This document shows, piece by piece, positions 1 to 8,094 of a stretch of 64,000 nucleotides of DNA (within the stretch, counting starts at the first letter, position 1; every line of letters begins with the position of its first letter). The stretch is from positions 1 through 64,000 of the forward strand of contig NZ_JAFKFX010000033.1 of the NCBI RefSeq assembly GCF_017308075.1. The letters run 5' to 3'. Position numbers and translations under genes: made by a program. The notes under the pieces are model-generated. The model worked only from the letters and a program-made list of their open reading frames with translations. It was not told where the DNA came from and did no database searches. The stretch comes from Allobosea sp. (GTDB lineage: Bacteria; Pseudomonadota; Alphaproteobacteria; Rhizobiales; Beijerinckiaceae).

Positions 1-136
1 AGAACGAACGGCTACGGAAGGCTGTCTCGGATCTGACGCTTGAGAAGCTCATTCTCAAGGAGGCTGCCTCGGGAAACTTCTGAGCCCCGCCCGCCGTCGC
101 CGCTGCATCGACCACGCCATGATGAAGTTCGGCGTG
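1..136 (+). mobile_element. IS3-family insertion sequence remnant (OrfA end, OrfB start)
   Basis: The third frame reads NERLRKAVSDLTLEKLILKE and then stops at 81-83. This is the usual C-terminal end of an IS3-family OrfA (leucine-rich region before the OrfA/OrfB frameshift). The -1 frame from about 80 reads LSPARRRRCIDHAMMKFGVSERL, typical of the start of the IS3 transposase OrfB. Similarity ends at about 150, so the catalytic DDE part is missing. The element continues left of the window. No terminal inverted repeat was found at the right junction, so this looks like a deletion remnant rather than an intact element. Confidence 0.75.
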
Positions 137-799
137 TCGGAGCGGTTGGTCTCCGTCTCCGATCTCAACGCAACGCTCCCGCCGACTGTCTCGGTCCCCG
201 CCGCGATGTTGCGTCGTGCGGCTGTGCATGAGGCCGGACATGTGATTGCCGCTGTCGTGTTGGACAAGCCCTTCGAGTTTGCGGAGATCCGCGACGAGGT
301 AGATTCCGCTGGCGGGCATCAATCATTGGGCGTTGTCCGGATCGGCAAGACGCCAATCACCGAGATCACCGTCCAGAGCCTCCTCGACGAGATTTGTTTT
401 CTGCTGGCTGGCATAGCTGCGGAAGAAGCTATCCTGGGCAATCGTTCTATTGGCAGCGGTGGAACTCGCGGCAGCGACCTCCATCTCGCGACTCTGGTCG
501 CGCTGCGACTCGAAGCATCCTACGGGCTAGGCGGAGGCCTAGCTTTCCTGGGAGGTGACGGGGAAGCTGAGCTGATTCGATTGCTCCATGCGTCACAAGC
601 CATTCGCGAGCGGGTCGAAATTATTCTTGCCGAGCAAATGGCGAGGGCGCGCTCGCTGATAGAAGACCACCGGGGCGCGGCGGCCCGCGCCGCGGAGGAA
701 CTGCTCGAAGGGAAGCGCATTACCGACGCTGATGCAGAGCGGTTGTTCACAGCTACCCGGGCTTGCACACAAGGGTTGCCCGGCTACAGCGCTATGTAA
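119..799 (+). pseudogene. Truncated FtsH-type (M41) zinc peptidase fused to an IS3 OrfB remnant
   Basis: The frame encodes 226 residues. Residues 1-10 belong to the IS3 OrfB remnant; from about residue 30 the protein matches the M41 peptidase domain of FtsH-like proteases. The zinc motif HEAGH is at 37-41, LAGIAAEEAILGN follows near 96-108, and the GSD at 118-120 gives the expected third ligand, Asp120. The AAA+ ATPase domain that normally precedes M41 is absent, so if made this would be an ATPase-less peptidase. A start at 206 (MLRRAAVHEAGH) would give a 197-residue product without IS residues. Most likely it is a decayed AAA-M41 gene cut by the insertion sequence; a functional stand-alone peptidase is possible. 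Confidence 0.7.
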
Positions 800-876
800 G
801 GCGCGCCGGGCAACCCATGTGCACAAGCCCTAGCCGTCGAGCAAAACAAAACTGAGCAGGAGGTACCAACGCGGAG

Positions 877-950
877 TGGAGCGGGCGGAGGGAATCGAAC
901 CCTCATAGCTAGCTTGGAAGGCTAGTGCTTTACCACTAAGCTACGCCCGC
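877..950 (-). tRNA. tRNA-Gly (anticodon TCC)
   Basis: The reverse complement starts GCGGGCGTAGCTTAGTGG, has anticodon stem CTAGC/GCTAG around loop CTTCCAA (anticodon TCC), a standard T arm GGTTCGATTCC and a matching acceptor stem. Discriminator T is followed by an encoded CCA at 877-879. Confidence 0.95.
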
Positions 951-1041
951 GCGTCTCAGACGCCTTATCAAACCCCCGACAGCGCTGCTAGCCCGAATTT
1001 GGCCACCTCTTCAGCTTGAACGCTTTCGGAGGTGGCGCATT

Positions 1042-1074
1042 AAGGCTGCTGCTCTACCATTGAGCTACACCCGC
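1042..1074 (-). pseudogene. 5' half of a second tRNA-Gly gene
   Basis: The reverse complement reads a perfect tRNA 5' acceptor strand, D arm and 5' anticodon stem (GCGGGTGTAGCTCAATGG, then AGAGCAGCAGCCTT) and stops matching inside the anticodon loop. No T arm or 3' acceptor strand follows. Beyond the break is an unrelated hairpin with arms GCCACCTC and GAGGTGGC (1001-1036). It lies between intact tRNA-Gly and tRNA-Tyr genes and looks like the scar of an integration, excision or deletion in the anticodon loop. Confidence 0.7.
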
Positions 1075-1236
1075 GCAGGGCGACAAGTTCCGCATCGCGC
1101 GGCCCGGTGTCAACCCGTCATCGCCAGCTGCCGGCAAGGGCCGCGGACGTCGCGGTGAAAGCGCTGCGCTGTCACCGCCTGGTCGTTCCGCGCGTCTTTC
1201 AGGAAGGCGCGCCTGCTTCGTCCCGCAGGGCGAAGG

Positions 1237-1321
1237 TGGTGGGGGAAGCAGGACTCGAACCTGCGAAGGCATAGCCAGCGGATTTACAGTCCGCCCCCTT
1301 TGCCGCTCGGGACATTCCCCC
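1237..1321 (-). tRNA. tRNA-Tyr (anticodon GTA)
   Basis: The reverse complement is an 85-nt class II tRNA with acceptor GGGGGAA, anticodon loop containing GTA (GGACTGTAAATCC), a long variable arm, T arm GGTTCGAGTCC and encoded CCA at 1237-1239. Confidence 0.96.
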
Positions 1322-1460
1322 GCCTTTTCGCTGGCTGGCCCGAAGGCCGGCCGCAACCGCTGTTTCACTTTTGTGAAGGGCGGCAGGCGCGGCCGGACTT
1401 ATGGTGAGAGGGCGCCCGCCTGTCAACGCCTAAAACGATCGATCCGCGACAAGGCGCATT

Positions 1461-2039
1461 TCAATCCACCGCTCGTGCCGCCCCGTATCGCCGCAGCCAG
1501 GCCTTCGCCGCCGGCACCAGGGCCTGAAATGGCGTGGTTTCCGGCCGCTCGATCGCATCGGCGAGATCAGGCGGCGGATAGATCAGCGTGCGCACGCCAT
1601 GGCGGTGCTGCCAGACCGGCAGCGTGCCCTGGCGCACGAACATCGCGATGATCTCTCTGACGAGCGGACTGCGCAAGGCCCGCGATTTGCCGACCGGACG
1701 CGCCACCACGCAGAAGCGCGCGAACGGATTCGGGTGGCTCGCCTCGCCTTCCAGGCAGAAGATCACGCCGCTTCGGTCCGGCCGGGCCTCGTCCGGCATC
1801 GCGTCGATTCGCCGCCACAGGCAGAACCAGCTCCGGCAGATCTGCGGCCGTGTCGCATGGATGCCGCAGCCTTTGCCGGTGTTGTGGCGGCACATCACCC
1901 CAGCCGGCTTGCCGACCGCCGGATCGACGATGCGCAGCACCTCGCAGCAGGCGACGCAATCGCCGCATTCGCGCCCCGGCGTCAGATGGTTCAGCGTCCG
2001 CCCGGCGCGCATCGCCCCGGCTTCCGGCATCGCGTCCAT
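1461..2039 (-). CDS. YkgJ family cysteine cluster protein
   Basis: A 192-residue cytoplasmic protein of the YkgJ (UPF0153) family, thought to bind zinc or an iron-sulfur centre. The N-terminal half carries the family pattern C-G-D-C-V-A-C-C near residues 25-32, then MCRHNTGKGCGIHATRP and CRSWFC, supplying the remaining cysteines. Starts at residue 4 or 9 (both Met) are also possible. It is transcribed alone, away from the downstream ATPase gene. The function of the family is not established. Confidence 0.85.
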   Translation of the reverse strand: MDAMPEAGAMRAGRTLNHLTPGRECGDCVACCEVLRIVDPAVGKPAGVMCRHNTGKGCGIHATRPQICRSWFCLWRRIDAMPDEARPDRSGVIFCLEGEASHPNPFARFCVVARPVGKSRALRSPLVREIIAMFVRQGTLPVWQHRHGVRTLIYPPPDLADAIERPETTPFQALVPAAKAWLRRYGAARAVD

Positions 2040-2110
2040 GAGCCCTCCCCCGGAGAACGGAGTGGACCGCCAGAATAGCGCCGACCGGCCCGCGACGGAA
2101 TGCGAGCGCT

Positions 2111-2665
2111 TCAGCCTGCCGCCGCGATTCGCGCGCTGACGAAGGCGACACGCTCGGCGACGCCGGCGAGCGGCAGCTCGACCGGCTCATAGCCGAAATC
2201 GCGATAGGCGCCGGTCACCGCCGCAAAGGTGCGTTCCGCTTCCGCGAAATCCTGTTTGCGCTCTGCGTCCCCAGCGAAGATCGCGCGCCAGGGCGGCGCC
2301 GCGAAGACGAGGGGACGATAGCGGATCTGGCGCGCCGCTCGCTCCAGATGCGCGGGGATCGCGAGCCCCGACAGCGAGAGGTAGCCGGCGATATCGGGCA
2401 CGCCGCGGTCGAACAGCACGATGCCGCCCCGCTTGCGCGCCTCGGCATGCGAGCGCATGTCCCAGCCCAGCATCAACTCGGCGAACAGGGCCCGGTCACG
2501 CCAGGGCAGTGCCGGCCCGTCGATCGCCATCTGATCGCGGATGATCGCCCGCCCGCCTTCCGGCGCGGTCGCAAAACCCTCCGCCGCGAGTGCGGACAGC
2601 AATGTGGTCTTGCCGGCTCCCGGTCCGCCGGTGATCATGAAGAAGGCGTGGTCGTCATTGGTCAT
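2111..2665 (-). CDS. Small AAA family ATPase / P-loop kinase-like protein
   Basis: A 184-residue protein with Walker A ITGGPGAGKTTLL near residues 11-23, an RDQMAIDG segment and a LFDRGVPD motif resembling the DxG region of the ATPase/kinase family found in many proteobacteria (AAA_28). The start at 2665 is preceded by GGGAAGAG. The same frame stays open far upstream but only over the antisense of the methyltransferase gene, so the longer reading is rejected. The substrate is unknown. Confidence 0.85.
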   Translation of the reverse strand: MTNDDHAFFMITGGPGAGKTTLLSALAAEGFATAPEGGRAIIRDQMAIDGPALPWRDRALFAELMLGWDMRSHAEARKRGGIVLFDRGVPDIAGYLSLSGLAIPAHLERAARQIRYRPLVFAAPPWRAIFAGDAERKQDFAEAERTFAAVTGAYRDFGYEPVELPLAGVAERVAFVSARIAAAG

Positions 2666-2779
2666 GTCAGATCTCTTCCCTTCGGTTGGTTGCTGACAGG
2701 GCGCGCTTCCGCTGCGCTCCGCACTGGCCAAGCGCCGCGCATCGTGGCAGGGCAGTCGCTCGACAATTCGGGAGTTCCC

Positions 2780-3580
2780 ATGCCCGCCCCTTTCCGCCCG
2801 CGTCCCACCGGCAAGCCTTCCGGCCGCGGCTTCCGCCCACGCCAGGACGGTCCGCCGCCGCATCGCCCGGGCGATATCGACGAAGCGATCCTCTACGGCG
2901 CCCATCCGGTGATCGAGGCGCTGCGCAATCCGCGCCGGCGTTTCCGCAAGCTGCTCGCCACCGAGAACGCCCTGAAGCGCCTCGGCGAGGAGATCGGCGA
3001 CTTGCCGATCGCGCCCGAACTGGTCCGCCCCTCCGAGATCGACCGCCTGCTGACGCCCGACGCCGTGCATCAGGGGCTCTATCTCGTCTGCGATCCCCTG
3101 CCCTCGCCCGATCTCGACAGTCTGCCGGACGACGCGGTCGTGCTGGCGCTCGACCAGATCACCGATCCGCACAATGTCGGAGCGATCCTGCGCTCGGCAG
3201 CGGCCTTCGCTGTCGCCGCCGTGATCGTCACCATCCGGCACTCGCCGGCGGCGACCGGTGTCCTCGCCAAATCGGCCTCGGGCGCGCTCGAGCATGTGCC
3301 GCTGATCGCCGTGAAGAATCTCGGGGATGCGCTCGACAAGCTCGGAAAGCGCGGCTTCCTGCGCCTCGGCTTCGATTCGGAGGGGGATGTCTCGCTCGAC
3401 GACGTCGCTCTGCGACGTCCGCTCGTCATGGTCATGGGCGCCGAAGGCAAGGGCCTGCGCCAGCGCAGCCGCGAACTTTGCGACCATCTCGCCCGGCTCG
3501 ACATGCCCGGCGCGATCAAGAGCCTCAACGTCTCCAACGCCACCGCGATCGCGCTCTACGCGGCGACGCGGCAGCGCTGA
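2780..3580 (+). CDS. rlmB: TrmH/SpoU family 23S rRNA 2'-O-ribose methyltransferase
   Basis: A 266-residue SPOUT methyltransferase of the RlmB/TrmH type. After a basic Pro/Arg-rich N-terminal extension comes the substrate-binding domain (AILYGAHPVIEAL near 37-49), then motif I DQITDPHNVGAILRSA, motif II MGAEGKGL and motif III SLNVSNATAIALY, which form the knotted SAM site. RlmB methylates G2251 of 23S rRNA; the exact target here is inferred from family. The start ATG at 2780 lies after a divergent 114-bp gap shared with the ATPase gene. Confidence 0.9.
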   Translation: MPAPFRPRPTGKPSGRGFRPRQDGPPPHRPGDIDEAILYGAHPVIEALRNPRRRFRKLLATENALKRLGEEIGDLPIAPELVRPSEIDRLLTPDAVHQGLYLVCDPLPSPDLDSLPDDAVVLALDQITDPHNVGAILRSAAAFAVAAVIVTIRHSPAATGVLAKSASGALEHVPLIAVKNLGDALDKLGKRGFLRLGFDSEGDVSLDDVALRRPLVMVMGAEGKGLRQRSRELCDHLARLDMPGAIKSLNVSNATAIALYAATRQR

Positions 3581-3586
3581 AGCGGC

Positions 3587-4081
3587 TCAGCGCTTCCCGG
3601 CCGGGCCTCGCCGCTCGCCGGTATCGATCGGCACGATGCCGTCGGCGCCGATCCGGATGACCCGCGCCACCTGTCGCCCACCTCGGTTCTCGATCCGGTA
3701 GATCACCGGATCCGCCGCCGGCGGGCGCTGGATGCCGACCGCGACCGGAATCGACGGCGGCTCGACACGCTCGAACTGGTAGTCCGGCGCGGCAGTACCC
3801 AGCAGGACATTGAGCGAGGAATCGTAGAAGCTCGGACCATAGCCTCCGAGGCCATAGCCGTAGGCGAAGCCCGGGACATGGCGACCATGAGCGCGCAGAC
3901 CCGGGCGGACTGGCCGCATCGGCCCGGCCAGCATGCGGCCCGGGGCCGCCGAGGCCAGGGCCGGCGCCCTGACACCGGCCGGTGCGGCAGGGCCGCCGGC
4001 AGGCCTGGCGGAGACATTCGAGCCGAGCGCCAGCACAGCGCCCGCAATGCAGGCCAGACGGAAAATCGGGATGCGGACCAT
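3587..4081 (-). CDS. Exported hypothetical protein
   Basis: A 164-residue protein with a cleavable signal peptide (MVRIPIFRLACIAGAVLALG, cleavage near NVSARPA). The Ala/Pro/Gly-rich mature part ends in a region reading VIYRIENRGGRQVARVIRIG. The start at 4081 is supported by GGGGGAG just upstream; the frame opens further upstream but without a ribosome site. It converges on the methyltransferase gene with only six bases between stops. No family recognised. Confidence 0.65.
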   Translation of the reverse strand: MVRIPIFRLACIAGAVLALGSNVSARPAGGPAAPAGVRAPALASAAPGRMLAGPMRPVRPGLRAHGRHVPGFAYGYGLGGYGPSFYDSSLNVLLGTAAPDYQFERVEPPSIPVAVGIQRPPAADPVIYRIENRGGRQVARVIRIGADGIVPIDTGERRGPAGKR

Positions 4082-4189
4082 GTCGCTCCCCCCTGTCCTT
4101 CGGAATCGCCGCTGGTCGGAAAGGCTATCTGTCTTAGGCCCGGAAGGCGAGTCGGGCGCCTGCGGGCGGCGGAAGACGAGCCTCATTTG

Positions 4190-4204
4190 TTAATGAGTCG
4201 TTAG
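4190..4204. promoter_or_regulatory. CtrA-box-like motif TTAA-N7-TTAG
   Basis: Seven of eight positions match the CtrA consensus TTAA-N7-TTAA, in the divergent gap between the exported protein and the MHS transporter. At this GC content about two such near-matches are expected by chance in 64 kb, so this is only suggestive. Confidence 0.25.
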
Positions 4205-4402
4205 TCTTACACCCTTTGGTGCAAGACCAAGTGCCTGCTTGAAGGTTTCGGGCTGTGGGCTCATTCGTTCCCCATCAAACTTGTCTTTTCTAGGGCTTCG
4301 CGGGTCGGCCACGTCCGACTCCAACGCAAAGACCGCTGCAAGGCGGCGTCGAGGCGCGGTGGGTGGTCCGCTGCGTCGGGGGAACGAACGACGGAGTGCA
4401 TC

Positions 4403-6070
4403 ATGAGCATTGCGCAAGCATCAGGGGCCGCCGGCCCACGCCCGATGACCAGGGAAGAGAAGCGGGTCATCCTCGCCTCCTCCCTGGGCACGGTCTTCGA
4501 ATGGTACGATTTCTATCTATACGGTTCGCTCGCCGTGATGATCGGCGCACATTTCTTCTCGGCCTTCGACCCGAATACGCGCGCCATCTTCGCGCTGCTT
4601 GCCTTCGCCGCCGGCTTCCTCGTTCGTCCCTTCGGCGCGCTGTTCTTCGGTCGCCTGGGTGACCTGATCGGCCGCAAATACACCTTCCTCGTCACCATCG
4701 TGATCATGGGCGCCTCGACCTTCCTGGTCGGCCTGCTGCCCGGCTACAACACCATCGGCTGGATCGCGCCGGTCATCCTGATCGCGCTGCGCATGCTGCA
4801 GGGCCTCGCCCTCGGCGGAGAGTATGGCGGCGCGGCGGTCTATGTCGCCGAGCATGCCCCGGTTGGCCGTCGTGGCTTCTACACTTCCTGGATCCAGACC
4901 ACGGCGACGCTCGGCCTGCTGCTTTCGCTGATCGTCATTCTCAGCATCCGCACCACCATGGGCGAGGCCGAGTTCACCGCCTGGGGCTGGCGCATTCCGT
5001 TCCTGGTCTCGATCTTCCTGCTGGCGGTCTCGGTCTGGATCCGTCTGCAGATGCAGGAATCCCCCGCCTTCAAGAAGATGAAGGAAGAGGGCACCGGCTC
5101 GAAGGCGCCGCTCTCCGAGGCCTTCGGCCAGTGGAAGAACGCCAGGATCGCCCTGCTCGCGCTGTTCGGCCTCACCGCCGGCCAGGCCGTCGTCTGGTAT
5201 ACCGGCCAGTTCTACGCCCTGTTCTTCATCCAGAGCATCCTGAAGGTCGATCTCTACTCGGCCAACGTGCTGATCGCCTGGTCGCTCATCCTCGGCACCG
5301 GCGGCTTCATCGTCTTCGGCGCGCTCTCCGACAAGATCGGCCGCAAGCCGATCATCCTGGCGGGCTGCCTGATCGCGGCGCTGACCTATTTCCCGCTGTT
5401 CGGCGCCCTCACCAAGGCCGCCAATCCGGGCCTCGCCGCGGCGCATGAGAACGTCAAGGTCCAGGTCGTCGCCGATCCCGCCACCTGCGGCTCGGTCTTC
5501 GATCCGGTCGGCGTGCGCACCTTCACCCAGCCTTGCGACATCGCCCGCCGCACCCTCGCGACGCAGGCGATCGTCTACACCCAGGTCGCCGCGCCCGCAG
5601 GCACCCCGGCCAAGGTGACGGTCAACGGCAAGGACGTCGCGATCGATGCCAACTTCGCCAAGAACATCGCGACCGAGGCCGTCGCCGCCGGCTATCCGGC
5701 CGCCGGCGATGCCCGCATCGTCAAGACCGGCTTCCTGAGCGCGCTGTTCAACGGCCAGTCGCTGACCATCATCGCGATCCTGACCATCCTCGTCATCTAT
5801 GTGACGATGGTCTACGGCCCGATCGCCGCGGCCCTGGTCGAGCTCTTCCCGACCCGCATCCGCTACACCGGCATGTCGCTGCCCTACCATATCGGCAATG
5901 GCTGGTTCGGCGGCCTGCTCCCGGCGACCTCGTTCGCCATGGTGGCCGGCACCGGCGACATCTATTACGGCCTCTGGTACCCGATCGTGATCGCGATGAT
6001 GACCTTCGTCGTCGGCATGCTCTTCGTGCCCGAGACCAAGGATCGCGACATCATGACCTACGACCACTGA
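4403..6070 (+). CDS. MFS transporter, metabolite:H+ symporter (MHS) family
   Basis: A 555-residue inner-membrane permease of the MHS group (relatives: ProP, ShiA, KgtP). The N-terminal FEWYDFYLYGSLA motif, GRLGDLIGRKYTFL in the first MFS loop, RMLQGLALGGEYGGAAV and DKIGRKPII are all characteristic. It is about 100 residues longer than typical members: a hydrophilic segment (about 345-440, with two Cys in DPATCGSVFD and QPCDIA) lies between helices of the C-terminal half. The substrate is likely an organic acid or zwitterion but cannot be named. An intrinsic terminator follows. Confidence 0.88.
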   Translation: MSIAQASGAAGPRPMTREEKRVILASSLGTVFEWYDFYLYGSLAVMIGAHFFSAFDPNTRAIFALLAFAAGFLVRPFGALFFGRLGDLIGRKYTFLVTIVIMGASTFLVGLLPGYNTIGWIAPVILIALRMLQGLALGGEYGGAAVYVAEHAPVGRRGFYTSWIQTTATLGLLLSLIVILSIRTTMGEAEFTAWGWRIPFLVSIFLLAVSVWIRLQMQESPAFKKMKEEGTGSKAPLSEAFGQWKNARIALLALFGLTAGQAVVWYTGQFYALFFIQSILKVDLYSANVLIAWSLILGTGGFIVFGALSDKIGRKPIILAGCLIAALTYFPLFGALTKAANPGLAAAHENVKVQVVADPATCGSVFDPVGVRTFTQPCDIARRTLATQAIVYTQVAAPAGTPAKVTVNGKDVAIDANFAKNIATEAVAAGYPAAGDARIVKTGFLSALFNGQSLTIIAILTILVIYVTMVYGPIAAALVELFPTRIRYTGMSLPYHIGNGWFGGLLPATSFAMVAGTGDIYYGLWYPIVIAMMTFVVGMLFVPETKDRDIMTYDH

Positions 6071-6105
6071 TCGACCTTGCGATCGGCCGGCCCCGCCGGC
6101 TGCCG

Positions 6106-6133
6106 AGCCCCGCCCTCGTGGCGGGGCTTTTTT
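6106..6133 (+). terminator. Intrinsic terminator after the MHS transporter
   Basis: The stem AGCCCCGCC/GGCGGGGCT with a five-base loop is followed by a run of T, 36 bases after the transporter stop. Confidence 0.9.
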
Positions 6134-6655
6134 GTTGGCGGGAGAGGCATGCCGGCGAATGCTTGAGATTGATCTGGATTGCTCCACCGATCTGAAGTCT
6201 ATACGCCCCATGGCGCCCGCACTGCTTAACACCCGCGCCTTATACAGCTTTCGCCGCGAGCAGGTGCTGGCCACGCGCCTGCAGGAGGCCGCCCGTGAAG
6301 AGCCTGATTGCTTGACCGTGCTCGCTGCCCGGTCTGAAAGACAAGGCTTTGATCGATCTCATGCCCGCCATCGTGGCAGCCGGCACGCCACTCTGGGCGA
6401 TCTCGACCGTACTGTCTTTGGTCGTTGGCCTTGTCTTCAGATGGGCTATCTGGAGCTAAGGCCGAGAGCAGGGATCGTCAGAATCACCATCTCAGCAGCG
6501 TGTCAGGGGTGCAGCCAGAACGTCGGCGAGCGGCAGAGCCCCTTCAGGCAGGCTACGCTCCGCTGCAGCACCGACCTTGCGTAACGACGACATCTCTTGC
6601 GACTTTGCACGGCACGCTTGCCCTGGCGGCGCCGGGCTGATACCGCAGCGCCGGA
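6134..6655. other. Non-coding gap with a possible small membrane ORF remnant
   Basis: No convincing gene was found in these 520 bases. One short frame, 6361-6459 (+), would encode 32 residues with a single hydrophobic segment (TPLWAISTVLSLVVGLVF); the frame is blocked by a stop just upstream and no ribosome site is seen, so it may be the 3' end of a lost membrane protein gene. The gap lies directly before the tRNA-Thr gene used as integration site. Confidence 0.35.
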
Positions 6656-6730
6656 GCCGGCGTAGCACAGCGGTAGTGCAGCGGTTTTGTAAACCGAAGG
6701 TCGGGAGTTCGATCCTCTCCGCCGGCACCA
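6656..6730 (+). tRNA. tRNA-Thr (anticodon TGT), integration target
   Basis: Acceptor GCCGGCG/CGCCGGC, anticodon stem CGGTT/AACCG around TGT, T arm GGAGTTCGATCCTCTCC and encoded CCA at 6728-6730. Its 3' half (from 6681) is duplicated exactly at 24316-24366, so the integrated element restored the tRNA gene on insertion. Confidence 0.96.
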
Positions 6731-6731
6731 T
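6681..6731 (+). repeat. Left attachment repeat (attL core)
   Basis: 51 bp starting GCGGTTTTGTAAACCG and ending GGCACCAT, identical to 24316-24366. It covers the tRNA-Thr anticodon arm to the CCA end plus one base. Flanking bases differ on both sides of the two copies, which fixes the repeat limits. Confidence 0.95.
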
Positions 6732-6791
6732 AAATTCAGTAGAAAAATCAACGGATTAGGGCACCTCCCGAAATGGGAGACGCCCTTTCTT

Positions 6792-6875
6792 GTGTTGCAT
6801 GGTTACGGCATATTCCGCGCATTTCGCCGTGTTTTCAGGTGTTGCGTCGGAGTCCATGCAACACGGATGCAACAC
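6792..6875. promoter_or_regulatory. Left cluster of candidate integrase arm-type sites
   Basis: Four copies of a 9-bp word ATGCAACAC or its reverse complement: 6792-6800 (reverse), 6839-6847 (reverse, one mismatch), 6856-6864 and 6867-6875 (forward, 11 bp apart). Related words occur inside the right end at 24247-24280. Paired repeats inside both ends are typical arm-binding sites of tyrosine integrases. Confidence 0.6.
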
Positions 6876-6974
6876 GGGTCGGGGTTATGCCCTTCTAGAA
6901 TCAGGAAGCCCGCCACCTTGCGATGACGGGCATTCGCGGCGCTGCGGCAATGGGTTGCTGCCGGCAGCGATTCT

Positions 6975-7433
6975 TTAGGCAGGGACCCCAGCCATTTCCA
7001 GCAGCGCCTTGACCCGCGCCACACGCTCGTTGCGCTTGCGCACGTTACGGGCGCGGCGCTCAGGCTTCTTGTGTTCGAACAGGTACTGCCGGACCACGTT
7101 CTGCGGCTGGCCGGTCTTTTTGTTCACGCAGGTCCAAATTTGGACGTCGAAGGGCTTCCAGTGCAGGTCCGTGCTGAAATTCGGGCTGAGCACGCCGGTG
7201 GCCCGACGAAGCCCAGCGAAAGCGCGCTGACCTGCCTCCATGCGCTCGTCGCTCTGATGCTCAAGGCAGTAGTTCAGCCAATAGGGCCGGCCTTCATACG
7301 GGCCGCCGACGACCTGTGCCTTGCACTTCAGCACCATGCCCAGCCCGTCGCAGGTGGGCACATACTCCGACTCGACGATCTCAAGGGTGTAGGTCTCGGA
7401 GGGAAGTAGGTTGTTAACTGCGTTGCGGGTCAT
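6975..7433 (-). CDS. DUF669-type phage protein
   Basis: A 152-residue protein with the DUF669 pattern: an N-terminal beta-rich part (SETYTLEIVESEYVPT), a GGPYEGRPYWLNYCLEH block, then a conserved QRAFAGLRRATG helix and a basic C-terminal tail (RRARNVRKRNERVAR). DUF669 proteins occur in phage recombination/replication modules and are thought to act with single-stranded DNA. Here it stands alone at the left end, divergent from the HTH regulator and far from the helicase gene, which is unusual. Confidence 0.65.
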   Translation of the reverse strand: MTRNAVNNLLPSETYTLEIVESEYVPTCDGLGMVLKCKAQVVGGPYEGRPYWLNYCLEHQSDERMEAGQRAFAGLRRATGVLSPNFSTDLHWKPFDVQIWTCVNKKTGQPQNVVRQYLFEHKKPERRARNVRKRNERVARVKALLEMAGVPA

Positions 7434-7534
7434 GGGCTGGCTCCTTGTTGCGTCTCAGCGGCGAAATCGCTACTGTGTCAACAATACGAAGCATAATCGT
7501 CACGTCAAGTCGAAATCGCCACGGAGTAGCGAAT
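7434..7534. promoter_or_regulatory. Divergent promoter/operator region of the left end
   Basis: This 101-bp gap separates the DUF669 gene and the HTH regulator. It contains a 7-bp inverted repeat CGCTACT (7468-7474) / AGTAGCG (7525-7531); the right arm overlaps the regulator's GGAG ribosome site, a layout that would allow autoregulation. Confidence 0.4.
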
Positions 7535-7762
7535 TTGTTGCCTGCGCAGTGTAGGATGGCGCGAGCCGCGCTTCAGATCGGCGTGCGAGAGCTGGCAGAG
7601 TCCGCCATGGTCTCAACCAATACGATCACACGATTTGAGAAAGGCGAGGAACTCAAAGAGCGGACAGTCGTGGCCATCCGCACTGCCCTTGAGCAAGCCG
7701 GCGTTCAGTTCCTAGCCGACGGCGAGGTAGCCACCGGCCCGGGTGTGTCGTTGAGGGGGTAA
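7535..7762 (+). CDS. Small XRE-type helix-turn-helix regulator
   Basis: A 75-residue protein reading LPAQCRMARAAL then IGVRELAESAMVSTNTITRFEKG, a standard XRE HTH with the usual C-terminal helix AIRTALEQAGVQFL. Small regulators of this exact plan (start PAQCRxAR) are common in rhizobial genomes and elements. The start is a TTG (7535 or 7538) 9-12 bases after GGAG at 7523-7526; the longer open frame from 7445 crosses the promoter and is rejected. It is the most likely repressor of the element and heads a short plus-strand operon. Confidence 0.75.
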   Translation: MLPAQCRMARAALQIGVRELAESAMVSTNTITRFEKGEELKERTVVAIRTALEQAGVQFLADGEVATGPGVSLRG

Positions 7763-7765
7763 GAA

Positions 7766-8047
7766 ATGACTGACGAAGACGACTGGCTGGCTCATGAAAC
7801 GCTCACCGCCCCCGAATGGAAGGCGGTCGAGGAACTTGCGTACAAGGCTCCAAACCATTTCGAAGTATCCGCCAACCTCAATATCGGTGAGACGCTGATC
7901 GCTCGCCTAATCGGGTACCGGATAGCAGAGACCGGGCCGCCACTGTCGGCCTATCAGGCAAGAGGCTACGACGTCGGCTACGGCCTGTCGAAATTCGGTT
8001 GGAGAGTGAAGGAAAGAGGGCGCTACCCTGCACGCAAGAAGTCCTAG
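7766..8047 (+). CDS. Hypothetical protein of the left-end operon
   Basis: A 93-residue protein (starts MTDEDDWLAHETLTAPEWKA, ends in a basic tail RGRYPARKKS). It begins three bases after the regulator stop, so it is probably cotranscribed and coupled. The middle IGETLIARLIGYRIAETGPP looks like ordinary globular sequence. No family recognised. Confidence 0.6.
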   Translation: MTDEDDWLAHETLTAPEWKAVEELAYKAPNHFEVSANLNIGETLIARLIGYRIAETGPPLSAYQARGYDVGYGLSKFGWRVKERGRYPARKKS

Positions 8048-8094
8048 TCACCGCCCCTTGACCGCGCCGCCACCTCAATGAAAGCCAGCGCGCT

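Noticed and set aside
2666-3487. N-terminal extension of the small AAA ATPase to 458 residues
   Set aside because: It would be encoded wholly antisense to the rRNA methyltransferase; the P-loop start at 2665 has its own ribosome site.
4517-6274. 585-codon minus-strand ORF opposite the MHS transporter
   Set aside because: Composition and lack of motifs mark it as the antisense shadow of a high-GC gene.
6492-6731. Minus-strand ORF overlapping tRNA-Thr
   Set aside because: It crosses the tRNA gene and has no recognisable pattern.
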